This document shows positions 8,785 through 16,469 of a DNA stretch of 64,000 nucleotides, piece by piece. Within the stretch, counting starts at the first letter, position 1. The number at the start of each line of letters is the position of its first letter. The position numbers were made by a program, and so were the translations under genes. A model generated the notes under the pieces. That model did no database searches. It had not been told where the DNA came from and saw only the letters and a program-made list of their open reading frames with translations. Source of the stretch: Elusimicrobiota bacterium (lineage in GTDB: Bacteria > Elusimicrobiota > Elusimicrobia > UBA1565 > UBA9628); contig DMMY01000012.1 in NCBI GenBank assembly GCA_003452935.1, positions 188,169 to 252,168 on the forward strand, in the 5' to 3' direction.

Positions 8785-11748
8785 GTGAACTTTCCGGCAT
8801 TTGCCGCGGTCGCCGCCCTGTTGGCGCTGTGGGGCGCGGCCCCTGTTTGGTGCCAGTTCGGGCAAAACCAGGTCATCATCGACGACTTCCAATGGAAGGT
8901 CCGCTCCACGGAGCACTTCGACATCCATTATTACGACGGTTCGGCTCCGCGCGCGGCCCAGGCCGCCGAGATACTCGAGACCGCGTTCTCCAACCTGGTT
9001 CGCGACCTGGAGATTCCGATCGAGGCCCCGCCCTGGGCTTCCCGGCCCCTGCGGCGCGGCATGAAGTGGCAGCGGCGGCCTTTTTTCCTTTACGCCAGCC
9101 CCAACGACTTCCAGCAATCCAACATCTCCGCGGCGGGCGACGGGACCGGAGGCATAACCGAGCCGTTCAAGAACCGCTTCATGGTCTACAACGACGGGAC
9201 GGATAGATGGCTCGAGGAGGTCGCCACCCACGAGTTCGTCCATATCATGCAGTTCCATGTCCTGATCACCGGCTTCTGGAGGACCGGAGCCATCCTCAAG
9301 ACCGTCATCTACCCCCTGTGGATGATCGAGGGCATGGCCGGATTCTTCACTTACGGAATCGAATCCGCTCTCGAGGAGATCACGATCCGCGACGCGGCCA
9401 CGTCCGGAGGGCTCATCCCGCTGGTGCATCTGGAGCACTTCGGGCATCTCAAGCCGCACCAGATCACCTTGGCGTATAAGCAGGGGGCCGCGGCCTTGGA
9501 CTTCCTGGCCGAGCAGTTCGGCCGGCGCAAGGTGGCGCGCATGCTCAAGCTTTTCGAGACCCGGTTCGAGACCGGCTCCGTGCTCATGGACCTCGTCGGG
9601 CTCGACGCCTTCGAGTTCGACCGCAAGTACCGGGAGTACGTGGAGACCAAGTACCGCCGGGAGGCGCGGGTCAACAGGCTGCGCGAGCCCGGCGATTACG
9701 GGGCCGCGCTGACCCGCGTCTGCGAAGGCATCCCCCAGTTCAACGCGGTTCCCGTGTTCTCTCCCGACGGCAGGACCATGTATTTCATATCCACGCGCTC
9801 GGGGCATCCGCCGGTGGTCATGGCCATGGACTTGTCCAGCCGCCGCGTCCGCCGGCTTTGGAGCCTGGAGAGCACCGCCATCGAGAATCTCCCCATGGGG
9901 AACTTCGCCAATCTCTCGCGCGTCATGTCCCTGTCGCGCGACGGCTCGCGGCTCGTCTTTGCCGCGACCCGCAACCACCGCGACGGCCTGTATTTTTATG
10001 ACCTCCGCGCCGGACGTCTGGAGAGGCGGGATATGCCGGGGTTCATGACGGTTGCCGAGCCCGGCTTCTCTCCCGACGGGCGGCAGGTCGTTTTTTCGGG
10101 CATGAGGGACTCGGTGACCGACATCTATCTCTACGATCTCGCCAGCCGCAAGGTCACCCAGCTCACGGACGATCCGGAAGACGACGAGATGCCGGTCTTT
10201 ACGCCCGACGGGGAGAATGTCGTCTACGCCGGCGAGACCCGCGGCCGCTTGGACCAGCGCGCGGGCGCGGCCACGCGGCCCGCCTTCGGGCGTCCGGCGG
10301 CGGCTCTTTCGCCGCAGCGCTACGGCCGCAGGCTCTACCGTCTGGGCCTCAAGGACCGATCGGTCGCGCGGCTGGAGGATGTCGGCGGAGAGTCCCGCGA
10401 CCCCGTGCTCTCGGCGGACGGCAAGAGAGTCCTTTTCGTCCGGGCGGACGACGCCGGCAGCGAGATATGCGAACTCGACCTGGAGTCCCGCCGCGTGACG
10501 CGCTTGACCCGGTCCATCGGCGGCAGCTTCACGCCGGCTTATGCTCCCAACGGCGAGATCGCCTTCGCCTCGCTGCGGGGCGGAAGCGTGCATGTCTACC
10601 GGGGTCCGCGCGCCGGCTTCGAGAACGAGGAACTAGCCTCCCAGCCGCGGGAGCTGAGCCCGGAGGAGAAGTTCCTGCTGCCGGGCATGGGCAGCGTCGG
10701 GGTCTCGAGCTCCACCGTGGCGCTCTCGCCGGAAAGGCCCTATCGCTTCACGGCCTCGACGGATCTCTTCCTGCCGGCTTTCTTCTATTCCTCTCCCGGG
10801 GGCTTGTTCTGGACCAGCTACTGGCAAGGCTCGGATCTTCTGGGCAATCATCAGGCCTCGGTGCTGGCCGCGCTTCATTCCGGCAAGAGTTATGACTACT
10901 CCGTCAACTACAATTATCTGCGCCGGCGGCCGCGGCTTTCTTTGGGGCTTTACGGATGGGGGCGCCAGGAGCTCATCGACAGCGACCTGGACCTCAAGTT
11001 CACCGACAAGGTCCATGGACAATTCGCCGCGGTCAGCTATCCTTTGGACCGCCACCATCGCCTGGAGGCGGGGGTCTCCTCCATCTCCGAGATCCTGCGC
11101 TACGAGGATTCCCAATACGACGTCGGCAATTATGCCCGCATCGGATCCTTGGCCCTGGTGCGCGACGCCGTGAGGGGCCGCTATCTTGTGGCCACCGGAG
11201 GCAACCGGGCGCGTGTGGATATTTCCCAGGCCGTCGACGCTTTCGGCGGCAATCGCCGCTACCATCTGGCGAGCGTGGAGGGACACCAGTTCGTTCCGAC
11301 CGGAGGACAGAGCGCCCTGGCCTTTCGCGCCGCGGCCCATGAAGCGCTGGGGCGCGATCATCCGGACCTTATACTGGGCGGCTTGGGAGGGGTGCGCGGG
11401 TTCGCGCGCTCCACCACGGAGAATGCCGGCAACCGCCTGGCCGTGGTCAACGCGGAGTGGCGCTTTCCGGTGCTGCCCGACCTCAACTATTACATGTGGT
11501 ATATTTTCCCGGATTTTTATTTCAAGGCTCTCTACGGCAGCGTTTTCGCGGATACGGGCTACGCCTGGAACTCCCAGGCTCGGCTCAACAGCTCCCGTTG
11601 GAGCGACGTGCGCACCTCCGCGGGGTTGGGCTTGAGGCTTTACACCTTCATATTGCAGGATTTTCCTCTCGTGATTTCCATGGATTATGCCCGGCGCACC
11701 ACTCAGAATGGCGGCATCTTTTACGTCTATCTCGGGCAACTCTTCTAA
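8785..11748 (+). CDS. Secreted gluzincin metallopeptidase / TolB-like propeller / outer-membrane barrel fusion
   Basis: Protein of 987 residues from a GTG at 8785, which gives a signal peptide ending near AAPVWCQ. Domain 1 (about 20-300) has the zinc site HEFVH (149-153) and the third ligand Glu182 in WMIEGMAGFF, the gluzincin arrangement. Domain 2 (about 305-620) has repeated PDG/ADG blades (VFSPDGRTMYFIS, GFSPDGRQVVFSG, VFTPDGENVVYAG) typical of TolB/PD40 propellers. Domain 3 (about 650-987) is rich in alternating strands, contains GGLGGVRGFARS as in BamA/surface-antigen barrels, and ends in Phe as a BAM signal. All parts look intact. The substrate is unknown. It lies between the TPR gene and lysA. 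Confidence 0.85.
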   Translation: MNFPAFAAVAALLALWGAAPVWCQFGQNQVIIDDFQWKVRSTEHFDIHYYDGSAPRAAQAAEILETAFSNLVRDLEIPIEAPPWASRPLRRGMKWQRRPFFLYASPNDFQQSNISAAGDGTGGITEPFKNRFMVYNDGTDRWLEEVATHEFVHIMQFHVLITGFWRTGAILKTVIYPLWMIEGMAGFFTYGIESALEEITIRDAATSGGLIPLVHLEHFGHLKPHQITLAYKQGAAALDFLAEQFGRRKVARMLKLFETRFETGSVLMDLVGLDAFEFDRKYREYVETKYRREARVNRLREPGDYGAALTRVCEGIPQFNAVPVFSPDGRTMYFISTRSGHPPVVMAMDLSSRRVRRLWSLESTAIENLPMGNFANLSRVMSLSRDGSRLVFAATRNHRDGLYFYDLRAGRLERRDMPGFMTVAEPGFSPDGRQVVFSGMRDSVTDIYLYDLASRKVTQLTDDPEDDEMPVFTPDGENVVYAGETRGRLDQRAGAATRPAFGRPAAALSPQRYGRRLYRLGLKDRSVARLEDVGGESRDPVLSADGKRVLFVRADDAGSEICELDLESRRVTRLTRSIGGSFTPAYAPNGEIAFASLRGGSVHVYRGPRAGFENEELASQPRELSPEEKFLLPGMGSVGVSSSTVALSPERPYRFTASTDLFLPAFFYSSPGGLFWTSYWQGSDLLGNHQASVLAALHSGKSYDYSVNYNYLRRRPRLSLGLYGWGRQELIDSDLDLKFTDKVHGQFAAVSYPLDRHHRLEAGVSSISEILRYEDSQYDVGNYARIGSLALVRDAVRGRYLVATGGNRARVDISQAVDAFGGNRRYHLASVEGHQFVPTGGQSALAFRAAAHEALGRDHPDLILGGLGGVRGFARSTTENAGNRLAVVNAEWRFPVLPDLNYYMWYIFPDFYFKALYGSVFADTGYAWNSQARLNSSRWSDVRTSAGLGLRLYTFILQDFPLVISMDYARRTTQNGGIFYVYLGQLF

Positions 11749-11749
11749 A

Positions 11750-12988
11750 ATGGCGCAACGGGGCCGACGTGTCGGATGGCGCGTCGAGGGAGTCGCCGCG
11801 GGCGCCCTGGCCCGCCGGTTCGGCACCCCGCTCTACGTCTATTCCCGGGCTTCGGTATTGGCGCGGCTGCGCAGGCTGCGCGCCGCTTTCCGCCGCCCCG
11901 GGACCTTGATCTGCTACGCGCTCAAGGCGAACCCCAATCGGGCCTTGGGCCGCGTCCTGGCCCGGGCCGGAACCGGCGCCGAGGTGGTCTCGGGCGGCGA
12001 GCTTGAGCGCGCCCTGGCCGCGGGCTTTGCGCCGGGAAGGATAGTGTTTACGGGCGTGGGCAAGTCCGGAGCGGAAATGGCCTCGGGATTGCGGCACGGC
12101 ATACTGGCTTTCAACGTCGAGTCGGCCGAGGAACTTGCGGCCCTGGAGAGGTCGGCCGAGCGTTTGGGACGGCCGGCGCGCTTTACGGTGCGTCTTAATC
12201 CCGACGTGGACGCCCGCACCCATCCCCACGTCACCACGGGCCGCGCCGAGAATAAGTTCGGCGTGGATGAGAGCCTGGCTTGGGACATGATCCGGCGCTC
12301 GCGGCGCAGCCGCTGGCTGGACTTCAAGGGCCTGCATTGCCACATCGGCTCTCAGATTTGCGAGCTCGGGCCTTTTCGCGAGGCCGCGGCGGCCGTGGCG
12401 CGCGTCGTGCGCCGCCTCGAGGGAGAGGGCATCGCCGTGGCCCTGCTCGACATGGGAGGCGGCTTCGGGGTCGCATACGAGGCCGAGAGGGAGCTTGACC
12501 CCGCGCGCATGGCGAGGGTCTTTAGCCAAGCCTTCTCCCGCTGGCCGCGGGCGCGGCTGATTATCGAGCCCGGCCGGTATTTGACGGCCGACGCGGGCTC
12601 GCTGCTCGCTTCCGTGCTTTATCGCAAGGAAACGCCGCGGCGGCGGTTTGTCGTGGTGGACGCGGCCATGAACGATTTGGCCAGGCCCGCCCTCTATGAC
12701 GCTTTTCATCCCGTGATCGCGGTCCGGCCCCGGCCCGGACCGCGGCAAAAGGTCGACGTGGTCGGGCCGGTTTGCGAATCCGGGGATTATCTGGCCCGCC
12801 AGAGGCTCCTGCCGCCCGTCGAGCCCGGCGACGTGCTCGCGGTGCTTAAGGCCGGCGCCTACGGCTTTGCCATGAGCTCCCAGTACAACTCCCGGCCGCG
12901 GGCCGCCGAGGTTCTCGTGTCGGGCCGCCGGGTCCGCTTGGTGCGCCGCAGGGAGACGGTGGAAGACATCGTGCGGCTCGAATCCTGA
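11750..12988 (+). CDS. lysA: Diaminopimelate decarboxylase
   Basis: PLP enzyme converting meso-diaminopimelate to lysine and CO2. It has 412 residues. The PLP lysine lies in CYALKANPN (about residue 59). Also visible are HCHIGSQI, the Gly-rich phosphate site GGGFG, EPGRYL, the catalytic Cys of CESGDYLARQRLLP and the substrate segment GAYGFAMSSQYNSRPR. ATG 11750 follows the previous stop by 1 nt; there is no clear Shine-Dalgarno sequence, so translation is probably coupled. An upstream ATG at 11687 would add a non-homologous tail and is not used. Confidence 0.95.
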   Translation: MAQRGRRVGWRVEGVAAGALARRFGTPLYVYSRASVLARLRRLRAAFRRPGTLICYALKANPNRALGRVLARAGTGAEVVSGGELERALAAGFAPGRIVFTGVGKSGAEMASGLRHGILAFNVESAEELAALERSAERLGRPARFTVRLNPDVDARTHPHVTTGRAENKFGVDESLAWDMIRRSRRSRWLDFKGLHCHIGSQICELGPFREAAAAVARVVRRLEGEGIAVALLDMGGGFGVAYEAERELDPARMARVFSQAFSRWPRARLIIEPGRYLTADAGSLLASVLYRKETPRRRFVVVDAAMNDLARPALYDAFHPVIAVRPRPGPRQKVDVVGPVCESGDYLARQRLLPPVEPGDVLAVLKAGAYGFAMSSQYNSRPRAAEVLVSGRRVRLVRRRETVEDIVRLES

Positions 12989-12992
12989 GGCC

Positions 12993-13808
12993 ATGGATAT
13001 GTCCCGGCCGGTCGATCCCGGGCTCTACACCAAGGAATATTTCCTCGAGGACGTAGGAGGGTCGGAGTTTTATCGCCTTTACGGGCCGCGCCTGGTCAAG
13101 CCGGTCCTGGCGTATGCCCTCAAGAAGGCGCGCCTTGAGCCCGGGATGACCGCCTTGGATATCGGCTGCGGCAGGGGAGAGCTGCTGTTTCAATTGGAGC
13201 AAAGGGGGATTTCCAGCGTGGGCGTGGACATCGCCTTGCCGGCCCTGGAATTGGCGAGAAAGACCACGAAAGCCCCGCTGGCTCTTTGCGACGCGAAGAG
13301 ACTGCCTTTCCGGGAGCATAGCTTCGATAGGATATTCTTCCTGGGCGTCCTGGATCATCTGCATGATTGGGAGTTGGAAGCCTGCTTCGCCGAGTTCCGG
13401 CGGACCTTGAAGCCGGGAGGTTTGGTGCTGGCCAATACGTGCGCCAACACGCAGTATTATAAGAACCTGACCTATGGCCTCAGAAAGAGCATGTCGCGGC
13501 TGTTCGGGTTGAGGGGGCCGAGGCCGATTCGCAGCAGCCACGACGAGAACGTGCACGTCAACGAGCATTCTCAGGCGCACTTGGAGAGGTTCTTCGCCGG
13601 CATCGGGTGGGGGGGAGAAATAGAGCCTAGACCCAACGAGAAGCTTCTCGTGCGGGAGCTCTATGGAGATTCATTGCCCCTGGATTTCCCTCTAAGGCCG
13701 CCCGCGCCCTGGAAGCGGCTGTGGGGGGAAGTTTTTTTTCGCGGACCATGGAAGAGGTTCTTGGCCCGCGAATTTTTCTGCGTCGTGCGCCCGTTGCCTG
13801 GAAAATGA
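12993..13808 (+). CDS. Class I SAM-dependent methyltransferase
   Basis: Protein of 271 residues with a Rossmann methyltransferase core: motif I LDIGCGRGELL (about 52-62), an acidic motif II end (VGVDIALPAL), motif III region LCDAKRLPF, and motif IV FDRIFFLGVLDHLHD. It resembles UbiE/Methyltransf_11 proteins. The acceptor is unknown; a basic, aromatic C-terminus (WKRLWGEVFFRGPWKRF) could contact membrane or lipid. It starts 4 nt after lysA and is co-transcribed with it. Confidence 0.83.
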   Translation: MDMSRPVDPGLYTKEYFLEDVGGSEFYRLYGPRLVKPVLAYALKKARLEPGMTALDIGCGRGELLFQLEQRGISSVGVDIALPALELARKTTKAPLALCDAKRLPFREHSFDRIFFLGVLDHLHDWELEACFAEFRRTLKPGGLVLANTCANTQYYKNLTYGLRKSMSRLFGLRGPRPIRSSHDENVHVNEHSQAHLERFFAGIGWGGEIEPRPNEKLLVRELYGDSLPLDFPLRPPAPWKRLWGEVFFRGPWKRFLAREFFCVVRPLPGK

Positions 13809-13829
13809 GTTAATATATCTCTCATTGTC

Positions 13830-14162
13830 ATGGCCAAAAAGAACAGATCGCAGAAACGCCAATCATTCGAGGCGGGGAATGCCTCCGCTGCCGTCGAGGG
13901 CATAACTCCGCTGGGAAAAAAGGTCATAAGCGCCGGCGTGGCGATCATCGTTCTTGGATTTATCGTTCTGTCCCGGGCTGACGCCATGGGCAGAAACTGG
14001 GCGGCCGATTTATCCCCTTTTTTGATCTTGGGGGGTTATGCCGTTGTCGCGATAGGCATCTTTGTTCCTGAAAAGTTGCCGACATTTTCGCAATCCTTGC
14101 CCCCTCCTTCCGGGCTTGCGGCCGGGCCTGACGGTGTTTCCGGCCCTGAAAAAACCATCTAA
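13830..14162 (+). CDS. Small membrane protein of unknown function
   Basis: Protein of 110 residues with a basic N-terminus (MAKKNRSQKRQ), two predicted membrane helices (about 30-49 and 63-82) and a Pro/Gly-rich cytoplasmic tail. The layout resembles small two-helix inner-membrane proteins of the DUF3098 kind, but I cannot assign a family firmly. An AT-rich stretch (TTAATATATC) lies just upstream and may hold a -10 element. It is the last gene of the + strand block; T-rich DNA follows. Confidence 0.6.
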   Translation: MAKKNRSQKRQSFEAGNASAAVEGITPLGKKVISAGVAIIVLGFIVLSRADAMGRNWAADLSPFLILGGYAVVAIGIFVPEKLPTFSQSLPPPSGLAAGPDGVSGPEKTI

Positions 14163-14180
14163 GCCTTTTTTGGTTTTTTC
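14149..14180 (+). terminator. Possible AT-rich terminator at the end of the + block
   Basis: GAAAAAACCA at 14149-14158 can pair with TGGTTTTTTC at 14170-14179 across a short loop, overlapping the stop codon of the small membrane protein gene. The stem is AT-rich and the T-run is part of the stem, so this is a weak call. Confidence 0.35.
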
Positions 14181-14233
14181 AGCAGCTCCTTCCTGTTGGT
14201 TTTTTCCCAGGCAGTCCTGACTTCCAGGTCTTT

Positions 14234-14690
14234 CATGGTTTTTTCAGCGTTCCCCTTTTTTTGACTGGTTGGATGCCTTCTGCTTTCTTGGTGTTTTTAA
14301 AGCCGCTGATTTTTCGGCCTTTCGTTTGTGTTTTTAGGTGATTTGGCCGGGTTCGGCTTGCTGGGTTTTTTGAAAGTCGCCGACTTTTCGGCTGATTTTT
14401 CGGCAGCCGGCCCTTGGGCAAGCTTTTTTGGGGATCCGGCGCTTCATGGTCTTTTTCGCATCCGGAAGCCTGCCCGCGGTTTCTTGAAAGTTTGCCAACT
14501 TTTCGGCTATTTTCAGGTGTCCTGACCCCTGGGACTTGGTCGCGGGGAACCTCCCTTTCATGGTCTTTTCGACGCCCTGAAATACGCCATGAAGTTGCCA
14601 AGAATCCGCCGACTTTTCGGATAATTTTCAGCCTCCATTTTTTGTCGATCCCGGGTTCTGGAATTTTTGGCAAGATATCCGCCATTTTTT
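14234..14690. repeat. Degenerate ~115-bp tandem repeat, T-rich on the + strand
   Basis: The word GCC(G/A)ACTTTTCGG recurs at 14379, 14494 and 14608, and CATGGTCTTTT at 14445 and 14559 with a related CATGGTTTTTTC at 14234, giving a period of about 114-115 bp. Each unit also has a Gly/Pro-codon-rich stretch and a TTGAAAG/TGAAGTTG spacer. The long frames here translate to repetitive Lys/Arg-rich protein on the - strand and look like by-products. No known repeat family is recognised. Confidence 0.6.
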
Positions 14691-15188
14691 AGACTGCTAA
14701 TTTAGGATATCTCACAAAGTGTCTTGGATTTAATCGAAAAGAGCTTATTTTTACTGTAAAAATGCAAAAAATACGATGATGGTTCTCGATCTGAATCTGC
14801 AACTGTCCAGCTAATGAATGCAACATAATATATCTTATCGTAAGTAATAGATTTTACATAAAAATGGTTCCGATGGCAATTTCCCCCGGCAGACCTCGGC
14901 AGGCCCAACTTGCTTGGCTATGAAAATTTCAGGGATATGCGCTTTCGTCGGATGGCGAACGCGATTTTGCATTTGCAAACGCTAAGTCGCGAGGCTGTTT
15001 TGGAGCCGCGGCGGGCTCAAGAAGATGGTTCGTTTGCAGGGTTCTAATGATCAGATCGGGTCCTTGAATAAAATTGCGCTGTTTTATTGCGCGTATTTTT
15101 ACCGCCAGCGCTGGCGGTAAATTGCTAAAAAATGTTTATAAAATATGCACTTTTATTTATGCAAGTCGACGTCTGATTTGCGCGATTG
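14691..15188. other. AT-rich gene-free stretch
   Basis: About 500 bp clearly richer in A+T than the rest of the window, with no convincing gene; a 68-codon - strand frame at 14702-14908 has no recognisable features. It holds the perfect palindrome listed at 15098-15121 and ends at the winged-helix-like gene. Together with the truncated ORF6N gene at 15869-16429 it looks like remains of a foreign insertion. Confidence 0.5.
15098..15121. repeat. Perfect 24-bp palindrome
   Basis: The 12-bp half TTTACCGCCAGC is followed directly by its exact complement, giving a cruciform-capable site with no loop. It lies 68 bp past the stop of the 15189-15728 gene but is not followed by a T-run on either strand, so it is a poor terminator. 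It could be an operator or a recombination site. Confidence 0.6.
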
Positions 15189-15728
15189 TCAGGAAGGGTA
15201 TTTGTGCCCGTCTATGGATAGGGCCAATTGTTCGGCCAGTATGAAGGCTTTTAGCCTGCCTGGGCTGGTCAGCTCGTAGCGCCTGGCGCGTCGTGATCCG
15301 GAGGATAGGATCTCGCCTTGCGCCACGGCCTCCTGGAGGGCTCTGTCCATGCGCTGGATGGGGTAGCCTGACGTCCGGAGCCACTTCGCCAGTTGCGCGG
15401 CAGTGGGCTTGGGCTGCTGGAGGAGTTTTTGGGAGGCTGCGAGCAATACCAGACAGGCGTCTTTTTGCTGCTTTTCTCCTGGTAATTTGGCTCTTAAATG
15501 GATGTTGTGGCCCTTTCTTTCCGTGATCGCCTCCCACGGGATTGACGGCTCTTGAACGTCGGCCTTGGGCTGAGGTCGTGTTTGCTGGGCGCTGTGCCGC
15601 TCGATGGGCGCCAGGCTGGATAGGAATTCTTGCCTTTCCGCCCGGATGAATTCCGGGCTGCCTTCGGCCTCGAATTCGGCGCCGTCCGGAAGTCTTAGGC
15701 GCACGCGCTGGCGCTGTTCCGTACTCAC
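15189..15728 (-). CDS. Hypothetical protein with a C-terminal winged-helix-like region
   Basis: Protein of 179 residues, not recognised as a named family. The N-terminus (VRLRLPDGAEFEAEGSPEFI) looks like a small beta-hairpin domain, followed by a linker of about 50 residues. Residues about 85-165 have the helix-helix-wing pattern of winged-helix proteins (TAAQLAKWLRTSGYPIQRMDRALQE, then a basic strand RRARRYELTSPGR). GTG start at 15728, without a Shine-Dalgarno sequence but placed right where transcription should begin from the promoter at 15735-15763. It sits alone in the gene-poor patch, so it may be a foreign or regulatory gene. Confidence 0.6.
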   Translation of the reverse strand: MSTEQRQRVRLRLPDGAEFEAEGSPEFIRAERQEFLSSLAPIERHSAQQTRPQPKADVQEPSIPWEAITERKGHNIHLRAKLPGEKQQKDACLVLLAASQKLLQQPKPTAAQLAKWLRTSGYPIQRMDRALQEAVAQGEILSSGSRRARRYELTSPGRLKAFILAEQLALSIDGHKYPS

Positions 15729-15734
15729 GGCATA

Positions 15735-15763
15735 ATTATGTCAATTGCGTCGGTATATGTCAA
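15735..15763 (-). promoter_or_regulatory. Sigma-70 promoter, leaderless, for the 15189-15728 gene
   Basis: On the - strand, -35 TTGACA (15763-15758), 17 bp, -10 CATAAT (15740-15735); the GTG start follows after 6 nt, at the expected transcription start. A second TTGACATA lies between the boxes, and TATGTCA-like words occur three times between 15737 and 15825 on the + strand, which could be operator half-sites. Confidence 0.65.
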
Positions 15764-15868
15764 TCGGCTGTGAATAGGTTGTTATTTGCGGTTTAAAACG
15801 GCTATCAGTGGTTATTATATGTCACCAACTGTCGCCTATAAAACTTAAATAAAAAAATAAAGACATGA

Positions 15869-16429
15869 TCATGCCAAGCGGATGTGAATATGCTTGTGGA
15901 TAGTTTTAACCCGTACGGCTGCCGTCGAGGATCCGGCTGCGGGGCGCCGGTCATGCTCTGGGCTTTTGCCTCGCCCAAGGGTTCTCATTTGGGAGCAGTC
16001 GTTCGCGGGGATTGCGCGTTTTTTTAGCGTGCGGGCCGGCAGGGGGGACGGCTCAAAAACGCCCGATTTTTTGGGTTGCGGGGGTAAAAAGAGGCCCGCC
16101 AGTCTCCCCTCGATTCTACCACCCGAACAAGGGCGGCAAGTCGCGGGAAGAGGGGCAAGAAGAAGTTCCGGGAAAGCATTCGGCAGCGACGGCGAAAACT
16201 TGAGGACTCGGAGGTTATCACAGATCGTGATAACCTCGTCCCGCTCGCCCCTGGTCAGGCGGAAGACGAAATCGTCAGGAAACCGCTCCTGGTTGCGCTT
16301 GACCGCCTGATTGAGCGCCATGGTAGTCACACCGTAAAGCCCCGCCAGGTCGCGGTCCAGCATGACCTTAACCCCGCGAATGATAAAAATCCGCCGCTCA
16401 ATATGTTCTGCCGGGATCAATGCGCCCAT
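15869..16429 (-). pseudogene. Truncated ORF6N-domain DNA-binding gene
   Basis: Residues 1-90 match the ORF6N domain of phage and mobile-element proteins: IERRIFIIRGVKVMLDRDLA, LYGVTTMALNQAVKRN, ERFPDDFVFRLT and NLRVLKFSPSLPNAF. The family continues with TEHG and a helical region; here similarity stops at NAFPE (near 16165) and the frame runs on into about 95 residues of Pro/Arg-rich, unrelated sequence. That points to replacement or deletion of the 3' part. ORF6N proteins are often antirepressor-like DNA binders of prophages. ATG 16429 has no Shine-Dalgarno sequence; TACATT lies 7 nt upstream. Confidence 0.55.
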
Positions 16430-16469
16430 GGCCTACAATGTATACGATCGACCGAGGGAAAAGTTCCTC

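Noticed and set aside
14233..14685. 150-codon Lys/Arg-rich - strand frame
   Set aside because: It follows the 115-bp DNA repeat period, has no ribosome-binding site or domain, and is best explained by the repeat.
14702..14908. 68-codon - strand frame in AT-rich DNA
   Set aside because: No Shine-Dalgarno sequence, promoter or recognisable residues; expected by chance in this stretch.
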